Assembly (NCBI GenBank): GCA_036346205.1
Contig: JARFJB010000821.1
Location: forward strand, 1,657,722 to 1,721,721
Direction of reading: 5' to 3'
DNA from: Vesta saturnalis
Lineage: Eukaryota > Arthropoda > Insecta > Coleoptera > Lampyridae
DNA: 64,000 nt
The position numbers were made by a program, and so were the translations under genes. Shown in pieces: positions 33,911 to 45,550 of the stretch (positions are counted from its first letter, which is position 1; each line of letters begins with the position of its first letter). The notes beneath the pieces were generated by a model. It was given only the letters and a program-made list of their open reading frames with translations, ran no database searches and had not been told where the DNA came from.

Positions 33911-34384
33911 ATGCTGCAGCACCTAGTAGTACAGCCAAGAACCAACGGGGCACTTCCAACACCCGTGGTGGATGAAATACCCATCATATCAATCAGGGAT
34001 GATCTATTCTGAAACTTAGAAAAGTAAGTATACGTTACTTAATCCATAATTCTTATTCATGGATGTATTGATTAATTCATCATTAATCATTCCATTATAA
34101 TTTTTGTAGCATTACGCCTGCAACGACTGTAGTAGCGACCCCACCACCACTACCACTGCAATATGGGGGGGGGGGAAGAAGTTGGCGCTAATTGAAACAC
34201 CTGACGAAGCTGGAACCCTTAATTTTAAAGAAAAAGTGTGAGGTGAACTTTTAGATCGCTACATTCAGAGTGAAGTGTCGGAAGTGTCTCGTGTGAAGCG
34301 GCTAACTGCCGAATTAGCAGAAGCCTCAAACAATTTAGATAAAATTAGATGCAGTATAATTAATGCAGAAAACGTATTATAGAC
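33911..34384 (+). pseudogene. Possible decayed two-exon coiled-coil gene
   Basis: An ATG at 33911 opens MLQHLVVQPRTNGALPTP and then VVDEIPIISIRDDLF. A consensus donor (AAA|GTAAGT) is at 34024, and TTTTTGTAG ends at 34109. After it come a proline-rich piece (ATTVVATPPPLPLQYGGG), a G homopolymer at about 34159-34170 where the frame slips, and a helical frame (KKLALIETPDEAGTLNF, a TGA, ELLDRYIQSEVSEVSR, LTAELAEASNNLDKI). The two-stop, slipped structure suggests a pseudogene. The family is not recognised and the splice sites are a guess. Confidence 0.3.
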
Positions 34385-34389
34385 ATTGG

Positions 34390-36780
34390 ATAATTTAGAT
34401 GTGTGGGGTAATTTTTTAGTTTAATTTTAGTATGTGAAATTAGTGTGCATAGTGTAGTTCAGTAAAGTTTGTTTTTTTAGATGTATGAACATTTTTAAAT
34501 TAATATAATTTAGTAAGGAGTTTTTGAAAAATTTGTTTAATATTGTATTTTTTGAAGAATTTATTGCAAAGTTATATCTTTTTATATTGTAATAAATAAA
34601 TGTTAATTTTTTTTTATATTTTTATCATTTATCGTAAAATATTCTCATCTAAAAAAATGTACTACAGCTAAAAAAAATAATGAATTTATGCAATGCGATG
34701 CTGTTGTTTTATGTATTTAAGGTTAAAAGTGAAAAAAATTAAGTTAAGGAAATAATTCATACAATCCTAAAGTAAGTGTTAAATAAAAAATTTTCATTAA
34801 GTTTTCAGTTTTTAGTTTAAATAAATATTTCATTTAATGTAAACAATAATAAGGTAGATTTAAGATATGTTATAGCAATTTCAACGTTTTAATTTTATTT
34901 ATAATTAGGCAAGTTGTAACAACCCTTTTTGTGTTGTATTAAATATACCTTAATTTAAGGTCTTTCATTCATTTAGTTGTAAATATAAGAAAAATTTTAA
35001 TTATTTTTACATTATAGAGATGTGGTAGGCAACTTAATTTGCATATCTTTTTAAGGGTTTATAGTGCATACCTTCTTCAGTATATATTTCTTAACGTTTA
35101 TATTCCCTCTTCAAATTATTTTTCTGCTCAAATACGTTTGCGCAATACATCATCATCTGACATCATCCTACTTCCTAAGCATCCATTTTCTCACTTCCTG
35201 ATGCACATTACAGCAGGAAGCTTTGTTGTGGTTTTTCCCCTAAAATTTATGTGAAAGTGCCATTAATTGAATGGTAAGATATCTTTTAACTCGTAATACT
35301 AAAAATTAAAACATTTGCTCTTTTCAGGCACTTTTTATTTTTTTTGCTGCACTTTTAATTTTACTTCGATTTACAATTTAATTACATTTTAAGTACGATT
35401 TCAATCTATGATTGCAATTTTTGCACTCAAAACTTCAAAATAATGCAATAAATATTGGATTTAAAATTTCAAGAAGAAATGTATAAGAAATAAAATTTCC
35501 AGTTTTGGGTGTGGCTGATAACATTATTTCAAGGTATTGCGTAATAATAGTCCAAGGATGACATCACCTTGGTTGACTGTTTCATAAACATTTAGATACC
35601 AGAGGTTATTAAAAAATTTGTGTACAAAAATTTTACAAAGGTATTTATGTAATGATTTTTTTAGTATTTTAGGTTTTTACAATTAGTTTTTAAGATATAT
35701 TTTATTTAATCATCTCACATTAACTGTCAATAAACATATTTGTTATTTTTTTATTGTTTTACATTTTGATAAGTTTTAGTGTAAAACTCGGTATAGTTGT
35801 TCCGAGATAATTAAAAAAATAACTTGGCGCCTGAGATCATTTTATTAGTATTACATTGCATTTATATTGATGTTCGGTGGAAGTAAGCGAGCATATTTAG
35901 TGGTAATCAAGCAAATCGAAAGTTTTGAATCGGCCTTATATTTAATCTACCGACTGGGACAAAGGCACTATTTGTGGTGAATGGTTAGTATCTCCTGTCA
36001 GTTTGACGATTTGTGTTTTGGAGAACTTTTTACATTTATTTCAATATTACTCACATTCATTTTTTATTAAATTTATTATACCTATTACACCAGTCACACC
36101 ACTTTCATTATAAAGTTCTTTAATTATTAAAGGTCAAACAATAAAAAAATTCAGTTTAACCATTTTATTGATGTTAGTTACGCCATATACGTGTAAAGTA
36201 AGAAAAATATCAAGCATGTAGCAATTATAAAATATGTTGCAGGTACCTACTAAATAAAGAATATGATGAGCAAAAGAGAGAGTATTCTTAAATGATTTTG
36301 TTTTCTTGCAATTGAAATTATAGAAAAGTTTAACGTTTAATTTTATTACGTAATAATACACTTTGATATTGCATTTAATGATATGCAAAGTATGTAAATG
36401 TGAAAATTTAATTTTGTAGATAAAACGAATTTCTACGTGTTGCATTAAAAATCAAAATGTAATTCACATTAATTTCGTGAAAAGATCAGGTTTCTGAGAT
36501 GAAAATGGGCCCATGCGGTTATTACCAGGATGCTCAATGTTATAACGAAAGTAAAATATACGCCTCCATAGCTTGGATGTTAGACACAACGAAGGATTAT
36601 TTAGCAAAACAATGACGAATTATTCTTGATTATTCAAGGTACTATTAATTCTAATTCCAATAGAGTGCGAATACCCAAATCAAGTTGTAGGTAAATGTTG
36701 GATCAGTGGAGAATCTCCAACGAATAAGAATTTTTGATACGTCTAACGTACGTTGCAGGTCAAAGCTATTTGATAAATTC
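34390..36780. other. AT-rich non-coding stretch
   Basis: No recognisable protein, RNA or repeat. The open frames at 35039-35254 and 36134-36445 are of the kind expected in AT-rich DNA and have no supporting signals. Confidence 0.55.
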
Positions 36781-36782
36781 TA

Positions 36783-38185
36783 CACTACGTTTCAAATGAA
36801 ATGCACCACTTAGAAATAATAATGCTATGATTTTGAAATTTTGGCAAAATAATGTTTCAGTGTCATATAGAAAACGATGGAAGTTTCAATGATAAAGAAC
36901 AAGTCATTATGTGCTTTGCACCACTGTTAACATCAATTATCAACAATTTTTCTTTATACATTTTAAGAAATCTACTCGCGTAGTGTCAATTTTTTGTTGT
37001 TTAACTGACACGTTTATTCTGAAAAAATGCCCCCAGTAAGACAACGACGAAGCTTTGCCCAAGCTTCAGATTTTGACAGGGGTAGAATTATCGGCTTGAA
37101 AGAAGCAGGTTCGTCATTTCGAGAAATCCGCAGAAGACTTAATCGAGACCACACCACGGTGGCCCGCATTTGGTCTTCTTGGTCTGCAGAAGGCATTCAA
37201 CGAACTCGTCCCAGTGGAAGACCACCACGCAGCACTAATGATCGTGAAGAACGACTTCTTAGGCGGTTGGCCACAAGAGATCGGTTTCAGTCAACAATGT
37301 CTGTTGCGGTGAACTGGACAGTAGCTATTGGTCGTCACCTATCAATGTCAACAATCTACAGGAGAATTAAGTATTTTGGCTTAGATTCGTATGGTCCCTA
37401 CCGACGACCCCAGTTAACTCAAGAACATAATTCTGCTTGATTGACATGGTGTCAAGAGCGGCGGGACTGGGGCCTTCAGTGGAATAACATCGCCTTCAGC
37501 GACAAATCGCATTTTTGTTTGTGGCGAAACGATGGTCGTCAGAAGGTGCGGCGGTTTCGAGGAGAACGTCGAAATTTACAGTTTGTTGAAAGACGGCCCA
37601 CCGGCTTAACACCTGAAGTCATGGTTTGGGGCGCCATACGTGTTGTGTTCATTCTAGGCACATTAAGTGCTCAGCGTTACATTGATAACGTTTTGGAGCT
37701 AGTGGTAATACAGTTAATGCAGACGTTGCCAAATGGTATTTTGCAACAAGATAATGCTACACCATATACCGCACATGTTACAAGAAGGTTTCTGGATCAA
37801 GTGCAGCTACCAGTATTGCCATGACATATGCGATCGCCAGATCATTCGCCTATTGAACATGTATGGGACATGATGGATCGAAGACTAAGGCAACTACCAA
37901 GGCCCCCAAACAACTTGGATGAATTACGAAACCATCTCCAGGTAGCCTGGGATGAAATGCCTCAGGAGGATATAGACCATCTCATAGAAAGCATGCGTCG
38001 GAGATTGAACGCCTGCATTGCTGTGCGTGGCGATGCTACACACTATTAACATTTTTTTGTTAACTGTTAATATATTGCCTTCAAAATTTCATCATCTTAT
38101 ACACGTTAATAAAGCATTATTTTGCCATACTTTCAAGATCATAGCATTATTATTTCTAAGTGGTGTATTTCACTTAAAACGTGGG
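36783..38185 (+). mobile_element. Tc1-type transposon with ~72 bp inverted repeats
   Basis: The left repeat (36783-36854) and right repeat (38115-38185) are inverted copies. They share CACCACTTAGAAATAATAAT and GCTATGAT and end in CACTACGTTT and CCCACGTTTT, flanked by TA at 36781-36782 and 38186-38187. A single transposase frame fills the interior. At 1.4 kb, size and structure are typical of Tc1 elements. Confidence 0.85.
37027..38049 (+). pseudogene. Tc1-like transposase with two nonsense codons
   Basis: One frame of 341 codons is interrupted only by TGA at 37438-37440 and TGA at 37822-37824. The N-terminus has paired-type helix-turn-helix sequence (FDRGRIIGLKEAGSSFREIR, LNRDHTTVARIW) and a GRPPRST AT-hook-like linker. 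The catalytic triad is present: FSDKSHF (Asp), LQQDNATPYTAH (Asp) and SPDHSPIEHVWD (Glu, with HSP for the common LNP). The C-terminus is complete. So this copy is recent, without frameshifts, and lost function through two point mutations. Confidence 0.9.
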
Positions 38186-38203
38186 TATATTAGTAGTGAT
38201 TAG

Positions 38204-39727
38204 GGGCCGGTTCTAGACCAGTTCAAGGTCACTCGCCCTCTGGTGGTGAGATCATCATGACCATGTCACAATTCTTAGAAATCTACAATAGAGTTTTCAA
38301 GGTCAAAGAGTAATGACCTGCAGGGGTATCACATTACACTTCTTAGAAATATAAAAATATAATCAGTTTGTGAAAACATAAGGAATGACAGATTGTTGTT
38401 GTCTATGAAATGGGGTACCATTTGTATTGACTAAATTGAATGAAGCTGAAATGATTTTTAAACTAAAAGTAGTAGGTATTTAACAAGCTTAAACATGTGA
38501 GAGGTACTCAAGTCAAAAACATGTTTAGGTAAAAATTTAAAGCTACAAATAGAAATTGCAAGGGCATCACATTACAATTCTTAGAAATATAAGATCAAAG
38601 AGTAATGACCTGCAGGTGTATCATATTATATTCCTTGGAAATATAAAAATAGAATCAATTTATGGAAACTAGAAGAACGCCAGGTTGTTGTTGTTGTCTA
38701 TGCTAAAAAGTAGACCAAGGTCAAATGGTATATTACAATTTTTAGAAATCTAAAAATAGAATGCCAAAACTGAAAGATTATTGATTTGCAGGGGTATCAT
38801 ATTAGATTTCTTAGCAATCTAAAAATAGAGTTTTCTAGGTCAAAGAGTAATTACCTGCAGAGGTATCATATTATATACCTTAGAAATATAAAAATAGAAT
38901 CAGTTCATGGAAACAAGACGTTTTTGTCTAGGTAAGTGGTTTTACAGGATGCAGATTTGTAATAAAAGGCTTCCTTGGGTGCGCACGATTTACTAAACTT
39001 TTTCTTAGCAGAAATGACGAACGTAGTCCCATGATAAGAAGCGAAAGTAAAGAAAAAGTATTAAGTATTGACGAGAGAAAGAAGAGGGTTGAAGACTTAT
39101 TGAACAAAATACAAGAATTAAAACTATATCTAGATCTTTGTGAAACGAATACAAAAGCAGTTTGGAGTTAATAAATAAAAATAAGTACGTGTAACTTGTA
39201 ATCTTTAGCGTTGATATATAATGTAGAAAAAAAGTTGTGGGTTTAGGAGATAATAATATGCATGAAAAGTGAAATAGAAATTAAGTGGAAGAATGTGTCA
39301 TAAAGAAGAAGTATTAAAAAAATGATTTGTAAATTAATATGTAAGTCGTAAAAATGACGCCCTCCAGAATTTTTAAATTTTCCGATACATCCCAGTAAAA
39401 AAAAAATTTTAAAACGTTTGTTTTATAAGTGACACTTTATCTCTTTCATTTATTAATTTATTAAATTATATAAAAAATGGTCCTAAAATAAACCTATTCA
39501 ATGTTTGAAACGATAAACAGAACTTAAAACAACCTTTTTGTACTGACGTAAGCTCACAAGAAACACATAACTTATTAAACCCCATTTCAAATATTTTTAT
39601 TCGATGAGGACACAAATTTTCGATTTTCAACGAGACATAAAAATGACACATGTATAGTTTAATATAAAAATCTCTGTAAATAAAAAGAATTTAGCTTGAA
39701 CGGAAACGAATACGCGAGTCAGCGGTC
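38204..39727 (+). repeat. Dispersed repeat family, copy 2, with small-ORF tail
   Basis: 38204-38930 consists of TCAAGGTCA-type units (TTTTCAAGGTCAAAGAGTAA, TGACCTGCAG, TTAGAAATATAAAAATAGAA) as at 28.8 kb. 38930-39727 matches 56370-57176 almost base for base, including a short frame and its 3' region. Homology stops at the sequence GCGAGTCAGCGGTCT. The repeat cuts off the end of the neighbouring mariner-like transposase. Confidence 0.8.
39014..39178 (+). pseudogene. Frameshifted copy of small charged coiled-coil protein
   Basis: This is equivalent to the intact frame at 56458-56628. The start ATGACGAACGTAGT is kept, but one base is lost about 16 nt in, causing a stop, and five bases are missing near 39150. 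The body still reads ESKEKVLSIDERKKRVEDLL in another frame. Function unknown. Confidence 0.5.
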
Positions 39728-39734
39728 TTATAAA

Positions 39735-40377
39735 ACATGCACCATTGATGTTCCTTTCAACAAAAATGAAAGGACCTATGACTATCTTGCATAAGGCCAC
39801 ACCAAACATTCACTTTGGGCGTGCCACGTTCATACTCAATGAGCTCATGGGGCGGCTGCGAACCCCATATTCTGCAATTATGTCTGTTTACAGTTCCGTT
39901 CACATGAAAAGTAGCTTCATCACTGAAAATAACAGTTTTTAAAAAATCATTATTTTCTTCAATTTTGTGTAGCATAGAAACAGTAAAGTCAAATCTCTTA
40001 ATCTTGTCTGCCGATTTAATGTGGTGTAACAGTTGGATCTTGTAAGCAGTTAAACGAAGTCTTTTATGAATTACCTTATGAACCGTTGATCTCGGCAATC
40101 CCAACTCCAGACTGCGTCTTGTTAACGATTTCTTAGGGCTTCGAAGGCATGACGCTCGGATTCTGTCCTCATTCACTTGTGACACACGCGGCCTACTCGT
40201 TGACTTTTGTTTTAAAACACTTCCTGTTTCCTTGAAAGCACTTAACCATTGGCAAATTATTTTGTCCGTAGGCTGATCAACACCGTAATTACGTCGACAG
40301 TTTCTTTGTACAGTAACAACAGAATTAGTTTCTATAAGCCAAATAACGCTTTGAGCAATTTGTTGCGGCGTCGCCAT
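39735..40377 (-). pseudogene. DUF4817-type mariner-like transposase, truncated
   Basis: The start is taken at MATPQQIAQSVIWLIETNSV (40377), the usual N-terminus, though an ATG lies 10 codons upstream. It has two helix-turn-helix segments (IICQWLSAFKETGSV, KKSLTRRSLELGLPRSTVHK), then FSDEATFHVNGTVNRHNCR (first catalytic Asp) and PKVNVWCGLM. A frame change near 39785 leads to IGPFIFVERNINGACF, and the gene ends at the junction with the neighbouring repeat at about 39730, so the second Asp and the C-terminus are lost. The likely element end faces the (TA)n run at 40576. Confidence 0.8.
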
Positions 40378-40575
40378 AGTGCGGCAATCCAGACGGGAGT
40401 GAGTCACTGACAGCCGCTACGTTGTTTCAAGATCAACGCTCCGCAGCGCTGACAGCTGTTAATTAAAACATTCCCAATTGGTATGAGCAAAACTTGATGA
40501 GCTAATCGTTTCGGAGATATTAATTACATTTCTGCATCTTCTACAGTTATTAATATATGCATTTTAAAACCCCGG

Positions 40576-40576
40576 A

Positions 40577-40664
<88 letters not shown>
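40576..40664. repeat. (TA)n microsatellite
   Basis: About 89 bp of nearly pure TA with one TG interruption. Confidence 0.95.
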
Positions 40665-40667
<3 letters not shown>

Positions 40668-41358
40668 AGAAATTTATTAGGAGAATAACATCTCACAAAA
40701 GTGATTGTAGAAGGAAAATTGCTTCATGTAGTTAGCTGAGCATGTCATCCAACAAAACCATGACATGAATTTTAATGAAGTTACTATATTATGCAAAGAA
40801 AATAATTTAACTAAACGTCTTTTCGTGAAATGGTCTGCATTAATGAAAACAGCAACACTCTTAATAAAAATCAGATATTAATAAACTTAGCATTATTTAT
40901 AATTACATCTTATCTTATGAACATAGTTTTTCTACTAATAGTTAATATATACAAAAAATTTTGTCTCTAAAATGTGGTAAACTTTTAGTTAATATTGTCC
41001 ATTCTTCTAGTAATTTTGTTAATTTTCTTTTTCCTTTTTGATAACATAACACTTACCGTTGTTAATGTTTTTAATACGTAACTAACCATTTGTATTATGT
41101 CACATTCCATTTAGTTTTACTATTGACACACTGTCAATTAAATTTAGTTTCCTGCAAATTCCTATTGTTAGTTCTGTTTTTAACTTTATTATTTAACTCA
41201 CGTTAGGTATGTTTCTTATTGTTATTTAATTTATAAATAATTTAATTATATTTATAGTAGCTTGTCTTGATAAAGGAATAAAGCATTCCGAAAGCTTGGA
41301 CATTAACAAAGGGTTTTTACTTTTGGCCTTCATAATTGACTGCATTCAATAAACTTAT

Positions 41359-41360
<2 letters not shown>
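40665..41360. other. AT-rich spacer
   Basis: No gene or repeat recognised. This stretch has no counterpart in the second copy of the duplicated segment. Confidence 0.5.
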
Positions 41361-41438
<78 letters not shown>

Positions 41439-41735
41439 CATATGCACATACACACTGCGAGCAAACCCGCACACACCATGCACGCACGTACACATGCGCG
41501 AATATTCGCACACAAACACAAATACGCAGTCATGAATAAACGTGCACCTGCACAAACGTACACACACTCAAGCACATACGCACGCGTGCAAACGCGCACA
41601 TATACCCGTACATACGCACACACACGCACTCATGCACACATGCACATTTGCACATACACACGCACTTACACACGCACACACACAAACAGATGCTCAGGCG
41701 CGCACCCTCGCACACACAAACACGAACAAAAAGGT
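41361..41735. repeat. (TA)n run followed by (CA/CGCA)n array
   Basis: Pure TA from 41361 to 41434, then about 300 bp of CA-rich repeats with CGCACACA variants to about 41735. The same TA-then-CA order occurs at 58729-59340. Open frames within it (His-Thr, Cys-Val, Tyr-Ile strings) are artefacts. Confidence 0.95.
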
Positions 41736-41867
41736 ATTCGCCAAAATAAACAGTACCGAAATATGAAGAGCCACGCAATGGCTTGGGCGATGTCTGTTTG
41801 TTATGTTTGGCTTGTTTGTCATTAATTGTCATAATAATATTACGCTCGTGTTAAAACCGTCCTGAAA

Positions 41868-42700
41868 ATGGTTCGGACACCTGAGGAAAAGGTATCTATG
41901 GTAGAACATTATTTCCATTCATACGGAAGTGGCACAAGTTTGGAACAAGTTTTTGAAATATGTCGGCAACAATTTAATAAAGCTGCACGCAGTAATAGCG
42001 TAATGTTAGCAATTAAGAAATTTTGCCGCACTGGTAGTGTCAGCACAAGCGTTCTTCGGGTCTGCGTATAAATTAAACACCAGGAAATGTCAGCACGTAG
42101 AATATACAATGACATTGGTGGTTATTCACATCTTATTTAAACTGGACAATGACTAAATGCAGTGGACAGACGTTTAAGAAAAGTTTATTGTGGACGTATT
42201 TCTTGAAAAATGAATGGTTTTCAGACGAAAGTCATGTTCACCTAAATGGCTATATTAATAGACAAACAACTCATCGATTTTAACGCCCTGACTTCATTGT
42301 AGAAAAACCACTTCACAGTGCTCGAGTTACGATTTGGTAAGCTATATCGGGCACTGTATAGTAGGTCCTTATTTTTTTGAGGACGGGAATCAACACACAG
42401 TTACTCTTAATCAAGACCGTTGTGAGAGATTTAGGAAATTTTTGTTGCGCACGAAACTTATAATTGAACAGGCAATGGTTTTAATACCATTTTGGAAACA
42501 GAATAATTTCTTGTAGAACGGACGTCGGTTACCCTTCACATTCACCTGACCTTACGCCACTTGAGGCATACCAATGGATATTGCAGTACTACGGCAAACA
42601 GTAATAACTTATGTCCAACAACTGCGTCTACCACTATTTATGAATATGCTCAATGATCTGCAAATTCGTTATGAAGCTTGTTCGTAATGGTGTTCATTTT
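41868..42700 (+). pseudogene. DUF4817-type transposase remnant, copy 1
   Basis: The start MVRTPEEKVSMVEHYFHSYG, then EQVFEICRQQFNKAAR and SNSVMLAIKKF, is the helix-turn-helix N-terminus. Past 42060 the frame is broken: FSDE-like sequence near 42225, GHCIVGPYFFEDGNQHTVTL (42340-42410) and LTPLEAY-like sequence near 42555 are scattered over frames. Compared with the copy at 59586 it lacks about 100 bp near 42058 and about 60 bp near 42490, the latter including the second catalytic Asp region. It lies 370 bp upstream of the OBP-like gene. Confidence 0.75.
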
Positions 42701-43007
42701 GAATATGTAAATTGGAAAAATTAATAATGCAGTTTTCAGTACAGTTTATTTTTGCGAATACTGTACTTTTATTCATTGGTTATGTACATATTTTATATGG
42801 ATTTATTTTTTTGGAATATAATTTTGGTTTTTTAACGAATTTTCAAATTTTTAGTTGTTAAAAATAATGTTTTTAAGGTGGGAATTTATATTATGAACAA
42901 TTTGAACATTAAGTGTAAGTACAATTTTATGCTTAAGTACACCATCGTATCTATGTAAAAATTTACAAAAAATAAATTAGTTGTAGGCAGTAAAACATTA
43001 AACCTTC

Positions 43008-43013
43008 TATAAA
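43008..43013 (+). promoter_or_regulatory. Possible TATA box of OBP-like gene 1
   Basis: TATAAA lies 56 bp before the ATG and is conserved at the same position in the second copy (CTTCTATAAATT). No transcription start is proven. Confidence 0.35.
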
Positions 43014-43068
43014 TTCTGTTTGTCGGTTAAAAGTTGCCGCTAATTAAAAAGTCTTTCTCAGTAACTTT

Positions 43069-43565
43069 ATGATGAATATGATATTCCTTATCTGCATTTT
43101 TGGACTATGCACTGATTTTTCGAAGGTATGAACGTTTCGAATTAGTTTATGTTTTTGAAATACGTTTATTAATATCAATTTTTACAGTGTGAACTTTTTG
43201 ATTATGCTGATATCATATGTACCAAAAAACTAGACGTTAAAAGAACTGATGTTGAGAAGTGGTTCAACGCTGAATTTGAAGTTATCGATGTTAATAATCA
43301 AATAGCGAAGGATTATGCAAAATGCTGGATGGAAGAACGAAAATTAATTACTAAAGATGAGAACATTAACGAAGATGTTTGGGAGAATTTTATGCACAAA
43401 GATGTACATGAATACTTTAAAAAATCAAATCTAAGTGATAAAGAAGATGTTGACAAAAAAATTATTGCTGATTGTAAAAAGGAAATTGGGCTAGATAAAA
43501 TAATGGAAGGTAAAGAAATTGATTTTTATAACTGTGTTATTAGGAAAATGAAAGACACATTTTAA
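43069..43565 (+). CDS. Odorant-binding-protein-like secreted protein, copy 1
   Basis: Two exons: 43069-43125 and 43188-43565, with a 62-bp phase-0 intron (GTATGA...TTTACAG, 43126-43187). The product is 144 residues. Exon 1 encodes MMNMIFLICIFGLCTDFSK, a good signal peptide. The mature part is helical and charged, with Cys in CELFDYADIIC, YAKCWMEERKL, IIADCKKEIG and FYNCVIRKM. The 34-residue gap between IIC and AKC, the KC-(x)-EE-x-x-L-I motif and the Cys pair near the end resemble insect PBP/GOBP odorant-binding proteins of the 'minus-C' type (C2 and C5 missing). That would make it a carrier of small hydrophobic ligands in sensory lymph or haemolymph. The spacing from the third to the fourth conserved Cys (49) is longer than usual, so the family call is moderate. 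No internal stops; AATAAA at 43737-43742. A paralogue lies at 60912. Confidence 0.65.
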
Positions 43566-43736
43566 ATAGTTGTTAACAACTAGTTAAACATGTCCTTAGA
43601 ATAGTACGTAAAATGAAAAACCGCATACCTAAATGAAAGCAGATTTAAGGAACGGTTGCAAGCGATAAAAACAAACATATCACAGTTATGGTTGCGATTT
43701 TCTATAAATGTAAATTTTATATATAATATGTGGCTC

Positions 43737-43742
43737 AATAAA
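43737..43742 (+). promoter_or_regulatory. Polyadenylation signal, OBP-like gene 1
   Basis: AATAAA 172 bp after the stop codon, conserved in the second copy at 61581-61586. It lies just before a (TA)n run. Confidence 0.5.
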
Positions 43743-43758
43743 ACTATTATATATTTAA

Positions 43759-43759
<1 letters not shown>

Positions 43760-43806
<47 letters not shown>
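43760..43806. repeat. (TA)n microsatellite
   Basis: About 47 bp of pure TA; the counterpart in the second segment copy (61613-61726) is longer. Confidence 0.95.
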
Positions 43807-43809
<3 letters not shown>

Positions 43810-44641
43810 GTATATCCCAAAAGTGTCTTATTTACCATAATCTATAGTGTGCTGCAATAACTTCGCTATACTGTTACACGGTACATCCACACTGGGTATC
43901 GTGTTAGATGATTATAACTAGGGGTTTGCCGGTCTATCTCAATGGTGAAGGCCGTCGGAATAGTAATATGAAAGATATCTGAAATAATACTTCAAACATT
44001 GACACTTACCGTACGTAAAATCTAAAAACCGAGACTTTGTAAATAGACCTCCACTGTGGTTTAAGATTTGAAATAATGCATCCGAATTTTTTTAATACAC
44101 ATGCTGGTTTCAATTTGATACCACAATAAACGACCAAATATATCAATCAAATATATTAATTTATTATATAGATTCTCATTCGGTTTCCTTATCCATTTCG
44201 ATCATTCCAATCATTACATCTTGACTAAACTGTGTCTTAATTTGGTAGTTTACCTAATATTTGGTAACTATTAATTAGACTCAAATAAAATAACAGAATA
44301 AGTTGCGATGATGTAATGTTTGATATCGTTGCGTAAGTTGCTCTGAAAGTTCTTAATCTAAATTTTAAATGCATGCAGTTATGCAACTCGGAAACAATAT
44401 ATACATTGAAATTTGGTTAAAAGCAATCTTACGTGAATCTGTTCGAACAAATGTACATACAAAATTATTTTTGTTATTCATAAAAATGTTGTTTATCGCA
44501 CAAAGGAAAATGCTGACAACTTGAGAAAAGAAAATTTGTGTATAATGAGGAAGCAAATACAATGCTGAGCTGTTGAGAATAAAATTTTTTAGTATCGTGA
44601 AATTTTGTTTACTGGCCTGACTACATGTTCCCGCTCACAAC
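43807..44641. other. Non-coding 3' flank of the duplicated segment
   Basis: Collinear with 61727-62505, with small indels: about 40-60 bp around 44005-44070 is absent from the other copy, and ACAAATGTACATACA is duplicated in the other copy. No gene. Confidence 0.6.
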
Positions 44642-45084
44642 ATTTATTTACTATCTACGTGTAATAGCTTAAGTTTAGCCAGGGTAATACACGTTTACTA
44701 TTATGTAACAAATAAAATGTATTATTTCATTTTTAAGAGTCAGAAATCGAAAATGAGGATTTTTAAGTCTTATCGCGTAATATTAAGAATTAAGTTATTG
44801 GTATTATACCTAATGAAATTAAATTTGTTTTATATTATTCCTTTTAATTTTCACGTTTTAGGATGGAAGGTCGTGCGTTGCTCCATACCAGATATTTAAG
44901 TAGTTCATTTCCCTACCATTTAGTCGGACCTAAGCTTTTGTTAAATAAACAACTATTTTTCATTGCATTTACTGTCATAAAGATTTCTAAAAATCAATGG
45001 GACATTTAACTAATTATAATTCCCGAATAAAAACTCAATACCATACTGTACGTGAACCAAAAGGTCAACCAATAGTAAATAAAT
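44642..45084. repeat. ~430 bp block bounded by 13-bp inverted repeats
   Basis: ATTTATTTACTAT (44642-44654) and ATAGTAAATAAAT (45072-45084) are perfect inverted repeats. The block between them is found in the opposite orientation at 62506-62909, next to the second copy of the duplicated segment. No protein was recognised (44717-44899 is an unremarkable frame). Confidence 0.75.
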
Positions 45085-45305
45085 TTTGTAAGTGGAAACA
45101 CATTTTTACAACACAAGAACTCCCATTACAATTTAAGTTATCTTAGTCTAGCGTATATGTACAAAATTGATTTAATTAAAGAAACAAAGTTGTTAATTGA
45201 AACCGCCCCAAATCGATTATATTAACAACACGTACAATACTATTACATATAACAATTTAATTTCAAATTTTGCAACTACAGTCAATCAATTCATAAAAAT
45301 CATTT

Positions 45306-45308
<3 letters not shown>

Positions 45309-45368
<60 letters not shown>
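45309..45368. repeat. (TA)n microsatellite
   Basis: 60 bp of TA immediately before the left end of the large inverted-arm structure. Confidence 0.95.
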
Positions 45369-45372
<4 letters not shown>

Positions 45373-45550
45373 TTTCCACGGCAGGCGTTCGTTAGAAGTT
45401 TATGTGGTTAAAAACAATTTAGAAATCTTAATTTTTGGACTTAAGGGTTATTTAAGATTCTCTTTCATTCTAAAATATTTTCAAGGTCATGTTACTTCCG
45501 GTTATACTGGAAGTCACCACTAACTTTCTTATTTTCAATAGAACACCCTG
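45369..45550. mobile_element. ~182 bp MITE, left arm copy
   Basis: The ends read GGGTTTTCCA and GAACACCCTG, inverted relative to each other; the right-arm copy (52080-52263) shows the full CAGGGTGTTCCA / TGGAAAACCCTG pair. It carries a palindrome-like CTTCCGG segment and one TCAAGGTCA. Confidence 0.6.

Noticed and set aside
41317..41629. Tyr-Ile repeat proteins in (TA)n tracts
   Set aside because: Microsatellite artefacts; TA repeats encode YIYI in every copy.
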